From an uncultured Clostridium sp. (GTDB lineage Bacteria > Bacillota > Clostridia > TANB77 > CAG-508): DNA of 64,000 nucleotides. Location of the stretch: the NCBI GenBank assembly GCA_947570695.1, contig CANOVB010000007.1, forward strand, positions 31,881 through 95,880. Direction: 5' to 3'. The notes beneath the pieces are model-generated. The model was not told the DNA's origin. It saw nothing but the letters and a program-made list of their open reading frames with translations, and made no database searches. The first letter of the stretch is position 1. Each line of letters starts with the position of its first letter. Positions 9,231-16,363 of the stretch are shown here, piece by piece. The position numbers and the translations under genes were made by a program.

Positions 9231-9479
9231 TTATTTTCTTTTAAAAAAGCTGAATAAATTTATTTCTTGAAAGAAAAAATCATGTAATTCTGGGAATTTC
9301 ACTTCTTGAAATAAAAAATTATGTACTTCTGTAAAAACTTTTTCTTCTTGAAGTGTTAGTTCCAATACTACTGGTTTTGCTAATTCTTTAAATAATACTC
9401 TTTTTAAAGTTCCCCAAATACCAACAACGGCGGGTAAACTTCCAGCTTCTGATGATTCAACTAATTTAAATTCTTTCAT
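9231..9479 (-). CDS. Small protein of unknown function with an internal repeat
   Basis: An 82-residue protein with a strong ribosome site (AAGGAGG, nine bases before ATG) and its own terminator, so it is probably real. I do not recognise it. The N-terminal part contains SLPAVVGIWGTLKRVLF, which could be an amphipathic or membrane-associated helix. The C-terminal half repeats a unit: EVHNFLFQEVKF and ELHDFFFQEINL, rich in Phe and Glu. It is monocistronic, between mtaB and gap. Confidence 0.6.
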   Translation of the reverse strand: MKEFKLVESSEAGSLPAVVGIWGTLKRVLFKELAKPVVLELTLQEEKVFTEVHNFLFQEVKFPELHDFFFQEINLFSFFKRK

Positions 9480-9662
9480 TACCTAGGTCCTCCTTAGTAT
9501 AGGCTGTTATCTCTTGTACTATTTATACTATAAATCATGCTTTTTATCAATATTATTTGGATTAAGTTTATATTAAATTTTAATTACTTTTTCATTACAT
9601 TGTCTAATTTTAATTATTTACTCATCAATATTAAATTTTAATTTTTCTCCAACATTTTAAAT

Positions 9663-10971
9663 CTAAATTAATTCTCCTATTAAAGTTAATTTTTCCTTTC
9701 CTATAACTTTTACTTCTTTTATTTTATTGCAAATATCTTTATCAAAATTTATTTTTACCATAATATAATTTGAAGTATGGCCTTTATAATATTGTCCATC
9801 TTTTTCTTCAAACAAAACCTCAAGATTTTTTCCTAAATATTCATCTAAAAATTCATTTTCATTTCTATCTGATAATTCTAACAATTTCTTGCTTCTTGCT
9901 TCCTTTATATCTCCTAACACTTGATTTTCCATTACTTCAGCTTTAGTTCCTTTTCTTGGTGAATATTTAAAAATATGCATCTTATAAAATTTTATTTTTT
10001 CTAAAAATTTATAAGTTGTTTCAAATTCTTCTTCTGTTTCTCCGTGGAAAACCAACTATTATATCTGTTGTTAAAATTACATCTTTATATGCATTTCTTA
10101 GTCTTTTCACGATTTTCTCAAATTCTTTTATTGTATATCTTCTATTCATTCTTTTTAAAGTCTGATCGCAACCACTTTGAAGAGATAAATGAAAGTGATG
10201 ACATATTTTTTCAAGTTTTTTTAACCTGTCAATAAAATCTTCTGAAATTAATAATGGCTCTATTGAACCTAATCTAATTCGTTCAATTCCATCTATTTTA
10301 TTTATATCTTCTAATAAATTTATTAATTTATAGTCTTCTTTAAAATCTCTTCCATAAGATGCTACATGTATTCCTGTTATTACTACTTCTTTAATACCTG
10401 TTTTGGCAATTTCTTTTATTTCTTCTAAAACTTTTTCTGGCTTTCTGCTTCTAACTTTTCCTCTAGCATACGGAATTATACAATATGTACAAAATCTATC
10501 ACAGCCATCTTGAACTTTAATTACTGCTCTTGTTTTTTCTGTATATGTAACACTTCCAAAATCGCCATAATTTGAATTATGAAGAACATCATCTAAATTT
10601 ATATCTTTTTGACTATTATAATTTTCAATATATTTTACAATTTCTATTTTTTCATTAGTTCCTAAACATAAATCTATTTCTGGAATTTTATTTATTTCCT
10701 CTTTAGCAACTTGGACATAACAACCAACTGCAACTACTAAACTATTTGGATTATTTTTCTTTGCTTGCCTTAAAATTTGTCTTGATTTTCTATCAGACAT
10801 ATTTGTTACTGTGCATGTATTTATTATATAAATATCTGCTTTTTCTTCAAAATCAACAATTTCATATCCATTATTTTTAAATTCTTGAATCATTCCATTT
10901 GTTTCATATTGATTTACTTTACAGCCTAATGTATAAAAAGCAACATTTTTTTTATTTTCTTTGTATCCCAT
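9663..10971 (-). pseudogene. mtaB: tRNA t6A37 methylthiotransferase MtaB, frameshifted
   Basis: MtaB turns t6A at position 37 of ANN-decoding tRNAs into ms2t6A. From the ATG at 10971 the N-terminal UPF0004 domain is seen (FYTLGCKVNQYET, NTCTVT, VAVGCY, with its three Cys), then the radical-SAM cluster CDRFCTYC. The frame breaks at VGFPR: removing one base (the G at about 10044 on the plus strand) gives FPGETEEEF and joins the second half, which holds the rest of the radical-SAM domain and the TRAM domain, ending at 9663. Both parts are well preserved, so a sequencing error is as likely as true inactivation. Confidence 0.85.
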
Positions 10972-11104
10972 ATATTATAGCCTTTCATGTAAAATTTATA
11001 TTATTATCTAATTTATCAAATATTTTATCATATATTTTTATTATATAAAATATAAATTTTTTTGTTTTATTTGAATAAAAATCTCTGTATATTTTATAAT
11101 TTTT

Positions 11105-11147
11105 CTAGCAAAATACTCACATAATAAATATGTGAGTATTTTGCTAG
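11105..11147. repeat. Perfect 19-base inverted repeat after mreB
   Basis: CTAGCAAAATACTCACATA and its exact complement are separated by five bases. It lies 23 bases beyond the mreB stop. A T-tract is missing on both sides, so it is either a weak terminator or an RNA 3'-end stabiliser. Confidence 0.75.
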
Positions 11148-11169
11148 TTATAGTATGTTTAGGATTTTA

Positions 11170-12165
11170 TTATCTTCTCATTTTATCCATACTGTCTAAA
11201 TTATCTAAAGCTTTTCCAGTTCCTTTAGCCACACAAGAAATTGCATCTTCTGCTATCATAACATTTATTCCTGTTTTTTCTTGTAATAATCTATCTAATC
11301 CATCTATTAGACATCCTCCACCTGTCATATAAATTCCTTTATCACTAATATCTGCCGCAAGTTCAGGTGGCGTTCTTTCTAGTACTGAATGAACTGCATC
11401 TACAATAAGTGTTGCTGGTTCTTCTAAAGCTTCCATCATTTCACTAGAATAAACTGTTATTGTTTTTGGAAGTCCTGTAATTAAATCTCTTCCTCTAACA
11501 TCCATTTCCATATCTTGAATTTTAGGATAAACACATCCGATTTGTTGTTTTAATTCTTCAGCTGTCCTTTCTCCTATCATCACATTATGTCTTTTTTTGA
11601 TATATTTAACTATATGTTCATCAAATTTATCTCCAGCCACTTTTATAGAAGTACTTACTACTGAACCTCCTAAAGAAATAACAGCTATATCTGTAGTTCC
11701 TCCTCCTATATCAACTATCATATTTCCACAAGGCTTTGATATATCTATTCCAGCACCAATAGCTGCTGCTATTGGTTCTTCAATTAAATAAACTTTTCTT
11801 GCACCAGCATTTGAAGCGGCATCAATTACTGCCTTTTTCTCTACTTCAGTAACTTGAGATGGTATGCATATCATTATTCTAGGAGCAAATAAAAATCTTC
11901 CTCCTATTTTCCCAATAAAATATTTTAGCATTTTCTCTGTAACTGTATAATCTGAAATTACTCCTTCTCTCAAAGGTCTTGTTGCGACAATATTTCCTGG
12001 TGTTCTACCTAACATACGTCTAGCCTCATGTCCTACAGCTAAAACTTCACCAGTTATGTTGTTTACTGCAACTACAGATGGTTCTCTTAAAACAATACCT
12101 TTTCCTTTTACATAAGCTATTACTGTAGCTGTTCCTAAATCGATTCCGATATCTTGTCCAAACAT
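11170..12165 (-). CDS. mreB: MreB/Mbl-type actin homologue
   Basis: Rod-shape actin-like ATPase of the cytoplasmic membrane face that guides wall synthesis. Actin-fold motifs are present: phosphate-1 DIGIDLGTATV, phosphate-2 IVDIGGGTTDIAV, and the adenosine motif YMTGGGCLIDGL. The ATG at 12165 (MFGQDIG) is preferred over the one two codons earlier because AAGGA sits nine bases ahead of it. About 331 residues, normal. mreC and mreD are not next to it, so this may be Mbl or a second MreB. It is a single-gene unit. Confidence 0.9.
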   Translation of the reverse strand: MFGQDIGIDLGTATVIAYVKGKGIVLREPSVVAVNNITGEVLAVGHEARRMLGRTPGNIVATRPLREGVISDYTVTEKMLKYFIGKIGGRFLFAPRIMICIPSQVTEVEKKAVIDAASNAGARKVYLIEEPIAAAIGAGIDISKPCGNMIVDIGGGTTDIAVISLGGSVVSTSIKVAGDKFDEHIVKYIKKRHNVMIGERTAEELKQQIGCVYPKIQDMEMDVRGRDLITGLPKTITVYSSEMMEALEEPATLIVDAVHSVLERTPPELAADISDKGIYMTGGGCLIDGLDRLLQEKTGINVMIAEDAISCVAKGTGKALDNLDSMDKMRR

Positions 12166-12392
12166 CAACATTCTTCCTTTCAGTTTTTATGAGCAAATTC
12201 AATATTACATTTGCGTTACGATTATATTACATTTTTAAAGAAATATCAAGCCTTTTTAGAATTTATTTAATAAAAATACATTAATTTTCAATATTTTTTT
12301 ATTGTAACATTTAATTTTACATTTTTACATTTTAATTTTACCAATTTTCCATAAATTATATACATTAAAAAATACAAAATTATTAAAATTAT

Positions 12393-12421
12393 TTGTAATA
12401 AAATATTGTGTGTGCTATAAT
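12393..12421 (+). promoter_or_regulatory. Promoter of the GtrB-like glycosyltransferase
   Basis: TTGTAA (12393-12398), a 17-base spacer ending TGTGC, and TATAAT (12416-12421), 33 bases before the start codon. Confidence 0.7.
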
Positions 12422-12453
12422 AAGTATACATTTTATGTATTAGGAGTTAAAAA

Positions 12454-13392
12454 ATGGAAAAAATTTCAATAATTGTACCTTGTTTTAATGAAGAAAAAGC
12501 TTTACCATTATTTTACGAAGAATTGAAAAAAAATATAAAAGAATTTCCTAATAATGTAAGCTTTGAAATATTATTTATTAATGATGGGTCAAAAGATAAT
12601 TCCCTTCAAGTTATAAAAGATTTGTCAAAAAAAGATGACTCTATAAAATATGTTTCATTTTCTAGAAACTTTGGAAAAGAATCAGCAATTTTTGCTGGTC
12701 TTGAAAATGCTTCTGGAGATTATATAACTTTAATGGATGCAGATCTTCAAGATCCTCCTTCTCTTTTGCTTGAAATGTATAATTCTATAGTAAAAGAAGG
12801 TTTTGATGCAGTAGGTACAAGGCGTGTAAATAGAAAAGGCGAACCTATAATCAGAAGTTTTTTTGCAAAACTTTTTTATAAATTAATCAATAAAATGACG
12901 ACTTTTGAAATGGTAGACGGTGCAAGAGATTATGTATTTATGAAAAGAGTTGTTGCTGATGCAATAATTTCATTAAAAGAATATAATAGATATTCTAAAG
13001 GGCTATTTAGCTTTGTTGGATTTAATATAAAATGGATAGAATATAAAAATATAAAAAGAGTTGCTGGAGAAACAAAATGGTCTTTTTGGAAACTTACCAA
13101 ATATGCCCTTGAGGGAATTACAGCTTTTTCTACAGCTCCACTAATATTTTCCTCTTTAATTGGTCTTTTATTTTGTGTAGTTTCTTTTTTACTTATTATC
13201 GCTATAATTTTTAAAACTTTAATATTAGGAGATCCTACTAGTGGTTGGCCATCTTTAGTTTGTATTATATTTATGGTTAGTGGTATACAGCTTTTCTCTT
13301 TAGGAATAATTGGACAATATTTATCTAAAACATATTTAGAAATAAAACAAAGACCGATTTACATTGTAAAAGATACTAATATAAAAAAATAA
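12454..13392 (+). CDS. GtrB/DPM1-like family 2 glycosyltransferase, membrane-bound
   Basis: 312 residues. The N-terminal GT-A domain has IIVPCFNEEKALPLF, FINDGSKDNS and the metal-binding MDADLQDPP; the C-terminal part has two membrane helices (about 225-255 and 265-290). This is the layout of enzymes that move glucose, GlcNAc or mannose to undecaprenyl or dolichyl phosphate. The sugar cannot be told from the sequence. It has its own promoter and ends at a strong shared terminator. Confidence 0.85.
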   Translation: MEKISIIVPCFNEEKALPLFYEELKKNIKEFPNNVSFEILFINDGSKDNSLQVIKDLSKKDDSIKYVSFSRNFGKESAIFAGLENASGDYITLMDADLQDPPSLLLEMYNSIVKEGFDAVGTRRVNRKGEPIIRSFFAKLFYKLINKMTTFEMVDGARDYVFMKRVVADAIISLKEYNRYSKGLFSFVGFNIKWIEYKNIKRVAGETKWSFWKLTKYALEGITAFSTAPLIFSSLIGLLFCVVSFLLIIAIIFKTLILGDPTSGWPSLVCIIFMVSGIQLFSLGIIGQYLSKTYLEIKQRPIYIVKDTNIKK

Positions 13393-13533
13393 TAATTTTG
13401 GAAGAACAAATCTGAAAAGTTTTCGGTTTTTCAGTAAATTTTGTACACGAACATATTTATGCAATAAATTTGTGAATAAAATTTAGTAAAGCAAATATAG
13501 TAAAGTATAGTTTTCCTATTATATTAAAAAAGT

Positions 13534-13595
13534 AAAATAAAAGTAATTATATATTAATGTAGCTAAAAACACATATATAATTACTTTTATTTTTA
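13534..13595. terminator. Bidirectional terminator
   Basis: AAAATAAAAGTAATTATAT pairs with ATATAATTACTTTTATTTT over 21 bases, with A- and T-rich flanks on both strands. It serves the converging genes 12454-13392 and 13626-14006. A partial family 2 repeat lies just before it (about 13436-13530, ending TTTTCCTATTATATT). Confidence 0.8.
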
Positions 13596-13625
13596 TAAAC
13601 AACTTCTTTAAAATTAAATAATTTT

Positions 13626-14006
13626 TTAAAATATATTTTTTAGTTCTAGTTTTTGTTTATTTTTTATATGTTGAACTCTAAATTTTACTTCATCTATTTG
13701 TTCTCTTGCTTCATCTAAATCACCATTTTTTATATTTGATTTTGTATTAATTATTTTTACACTAATATCTTCTAGTTCTTGATGTTCCATATAATATTCT
13801 AGTTTAACTTCTTCATTTTTCCATAAATTAACAAGTTCTTCAATTTTATTTTCTGAATCTGCTGTTTCTAAGCTTTCTTCTACTTCTCCAATCTTTTTAT
13901 CTATTTTTTCTACAAATTCTTCTGTTATTCTTTTTGTTATAAATTCCATAGAAATTACAAATAATATTACTAAAAAAACTATAATAAATTCTTTTAAAAA
14001 TCTCAT
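13626..14006 (-). CDS. DUF4363-like membrane-anchored protein
   Basis: 126 residues: one N-terminal membrane helix (about 6-22) and a charged helical domain. The family (DUF4363) is found beside DUF421 (YetF) genes in clostridia and Bacilli, and this one overlaps its DUF421 neighbour by four bases. Function unknown. Regions such as EEKVEESLETADSENK-like acidic helices suggest a bundle outside the membrane. Confidence 0.7.
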   Translation of the reverse strand: MRFLKEFIIVFLVILFVISMEFITKRITEEFVEKIDKKIGEVEESLETADSENKIEELVNLWKNEEVKLEYYMEHQELEDISVKIINTKSNIKNGDLDEAREQIDEVKFRVQHIKNKQKLELKNIF

Positions 14007-14689
14007 ACGGCTCCTTTTCTCTTCATTTTAGTTTGATAAAAATATGTTCCATCACCATTTAATACAAATATTAATGCTTCTGATGGTATAATATTTAATT
14101 TTAAAGTTTCTTCCTCAAGCCATTCTTCATTTTTACCAATTTTTTTCAAATTATCATACATAATCTTGCCATCTAATATTAAATCATAAGATATTTTAAC
14201 TGGAGCAATTTTTAAATTTAAATCTTCTGGTGTAACTGGATTTTTTTCTCCTTTTAAAATAACACTTATTTGTCCACTAGTTTCTAGAATTGCATACTCT
14301 ACATCTGTTATATTATTTACACTATTAACTCTTAATCTTTCTTGTAATTCATTTATAGTAAAATTCTCTTTTATTAAAGCCATTTCATCAATTTTGCCTT
14401 TATTAATTAATATACGTGGTTTTCCACATATAATCTCTCTCATCTTAATGCTTTTAATATTTAAAACTGAAATTATTATATGAACAAAAAGTAATCCAAA
14501 AATTGGTATAATTCCATATAAAATTGGAATACCAATTTCTGCCATAGGAGTTGATGCAAGATCTGCTATCATTATTGAAATAACTAACTCAAATGGTTGC
14601 ATTTGTCCAATTTCTCTTTTTCCCATAAATCTCATTACAATTAAAACCAAAACATATATAATTATTGTTCTTCCAAATACAAGTATCAT
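14003..14689 (-). CDS. YetF-like DUF421 membrane protein
   Basis: About 228 residues from the ATG at 14689, which is chosen over the upstream codon because GAGGAT lies just before it. Three N-terminal membrane helices carry the family motif RFMGKREIGQMQPFELVISI, and a soluble C-terminal part contains the DUF421 signature TINELQERLRVNSVNNITDV. In Bacillus such proteins (YetF, YrbG and relatives) sit in spore or cell membranes; a role in germination is known for some. Translation is coupled to the DUF4363 gene by a four-base overlap. Confidence 0.88.
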   Translation of the reverse strand: MILVFGRTIIIYVLVLIVMRFMGKREIGQMQPFELVISIMIADLASTPMAEIGIPILYGIIPIFGLLFVHIIISVLNIKSIKMREIICGKPRILINKGKIDEMALIKENFTINELQERLRVNSVNNITDVEYAILETSGQISVILKGEKNPVTPEDLNLKIAPVKISYDLILDGKIMYDNLKKIGKNEEWLEEETLKLNIIPSEALIFVLNGDGTYFYQTKMKRKGAV

Positions 14690-14820
14690 TTTATCCTCTT
14701 TATACAAATTTTATATGAATATTTTTCGCAAAAATTATTAAAATATACTTATATTTGTTTATTAATTTATTTTTTATTTTAATTGACAAATATATTTTTA
14801 AAAGCAAGGAGGTTTGCAAA

Positions 14821-15198
14821 ATGGATAACAATAATTCAAACACTCAATCTAATAGTTCTATGGGAACTGTTGGACAAATAGTTGGAAGATTTATAGTTGC
14901 CGCTATTATTTTAGGTATAACAGCATTTTTTACACCTGGTTTTTCTATTAATAATATATGGTCACTAGCAGTTTCTGCAATCGTTTTAACAGTTATGGAT
15001 TATCTTATAATAAAATTTACAGGTTTACATGCAATGGCATTTGGTAAAGGATTTGTTGGTTTCGTACTTGCTGTTGTAGTTTTATATGCGACTCAATTCT
15101 TTGTTGCAGGATATTCTATTTCATGGATGGCTGCTATTATTGGTGCACTAATTTATGGTGTAATCGATTATATAATTCCTGGCGAACAAGGAATGTAG
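14821..15198 (+). CDS. Four-helix membrane protein, holin-like or DUF2512-like
   Basis: 125 residues from ATG 14821, which has AAGGAGG eight bases ahead (upstream codons in the same frame are not needed). An Asn/Ser-rich tail of about 18 residues is followed by four hydrophobic helices. It resembles clostridial membrane proteins annotated as phage-holin-like or YndM-like, but no motif fixes a function. It has its own terminator and is not near any phage gene. Confidence 0.65.
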   Translation: MDNNNSNTQSNSSMGTVGQIVGRFIVAAIILGITAFFTPGFSINNIWSLAVSAIVLTVMDYLIIKFTGLHAMAFGKGFVGFVLAVVVLYATQFFVAGYSISWMAAIIGALIYGVIDYIIPGEQGM

Positions 15199-15565
15199 AT
15201 TTATAAATTTTATTAGATTTTTGCTTTATAAAGAAAATTAATAATTTTTTATATAAAACAAAAAATGGCGCTCTTGAAATATTAGAGCGCTTTTATTTTA
15301 TATTATAAAGTTGTTTCAAAAAAAGAATATTTACATTTAGTTTTGTAGTTTTTAATTGTTATAGTATCTTTTTTATTCTAATTTATTTAAAATCACATAA
15401 CTTTTAATCATTTTTTTATTTTTATTTTGTTCACTCATTTCAATAGTTTCATAATTTTTGCAAAATTTTTTTAATTTTTTTTGAAAATTTTGTCACTTTT
15501 TGTCACTTTGAATTGTTTTAATAGTATAAGGTATAAATTAATATAAAAATAAGAGGAGTAAAAAA
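15199..15565. other. Intergenic region before the Spo0A-like gene
   Basis: It holds the terminator at 15268-15300 and otherwise AT-rich DNA. Two copies of TGTCACTTT ten bases apart (15491-15499 and 15501-15509) lie just ahead of a possible promoter (TTGAAT, 18 bases, TATAAA at about 15509-15538), a suitable place for a regulator site. Confidence 0.4.
15268..15300 (+). terminator. Intrinsic terminator
   Basis: GCGCTCT / AGAGCGC hairpin with a nine-base loop followed by TTTTATTTTA, about 70 bases past the 14821-15198 gene. Confidence 0.85.
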
Positions 15566-16252
15566 ATGTTAAAACTATTAATTTTATGTAAGAACTTAGA
15601 AACATCTAAAAAACTAGTAAATCAAGTTGTTTCAAATATAAACGAATTAAGACTAATTGGAATTGCAAATGATTTAAATGAAGTGGAAAAACTTTTAAAA
15701 AAATCTCAGCCAGATATAATATTTTCGGCTGATGAAAATATTGTTGAATTTATTATTAGTAAATTTATTTATTATTATCCTCAAATAATTTTATTTTCTA
15801 AAAAAAGATTTTTAAAAATTCCTTATAGACATCTGCTTTTAGTAAAACCTAACCAAAGATTAGATATCATATCAAAAACAATATCAGTATTTATTAGAGA
15901 ACATGTAGACTCTGAACGTGAAAAAATTGTAAAAACACTTATTGACTTAGGTTTCAGCTTTAAATTTTGTGGAACTTTATATATTTTAGACTCTATTCTT
16001 TATATTCGTACTCATAAAGGAGCATTTTCTTTTGAAAAAATAGAAGAAGATGTTTATTCTCATGTTGCAAAAATTAATAATACAACAAATAAAAGAGTAA
16101 AATGGTCTGTTGCTCGTTCAATTAATACAATGTATGGAAATCATACTAGAAAATCTTATGAAGCAGTAGAAAAATACTTTAATATTGCTTTTCCAACAAG
16201 ACCAACTCCAAAACTCGTTATCAGTTTAATTGCAAATAATTTAGATTTATAA
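15566..16252 (+). CDS. Spo0A-like regulator with degenerate receiver domain
   Basis: 228 residues. The C-terminal 105 residues match the Spo0A DNA-binding domain: a helix starting IVKTLIDLGFSFKFCG, then VAKINNTTNKRVKWSVARSI (recognition-helix region) and FPTRPTPKLVISLIANNL near the end. The N-terminal 110 residues have a receiver-like outline, but the acidic pair after the first strand is missing (LLILCKNLETS) and the position of the phospho-acceptor Asp (after PDIIFS) is Ala. It is therefore unlikely to be switched by the usual phosphorelay. It may be a paralogue acting as a constitutive or otherwise controlled factor. Monocistronic. Confidence 0.75.
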   Translation: MLKLLILCKNLETSKKLVNQVVSNINELRLIGIANDLNEVEKLLKKSQPDIIFSADENIVEFIISKFIYYYPQIILFSKKRFLKIPYRHLLLVKPNQRLDIISKTISVFIREHVDSEREKIVKTLIDLGFSFKFCGTLYILDSILYIRTHKGAFSFEKIEEDVYSHVAKINNTTNKRVKWSVARSINTMYGNHTRKSYEAVEKYFNIAFPTRPTPKLVISLIANNLDL

Positions 16253-16307
16253 TATACATACAAACATTATAATGGATTTATAAACCACTTGCCTACAAAA
16301 TAAAATT

Positions 16308-16358
16308 AAGGACATCCAATTTGCAATTTATTATATTCACTGCAAATCGAATGTCCTT
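16308..16358 (-). terminator. Terminator after ileS
   Basis: AAGGACATCCAATTTGCA pairs with TGCAAATCGAATGTCCTT with two mismatches; on the minus strand AATTTTATTTT follows. It lies right after the ileS stop at 16364 and may also serve the converging Spo0A-like gene. Confidence 0.8.
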
Positions 16359-16363
16359 CTATA

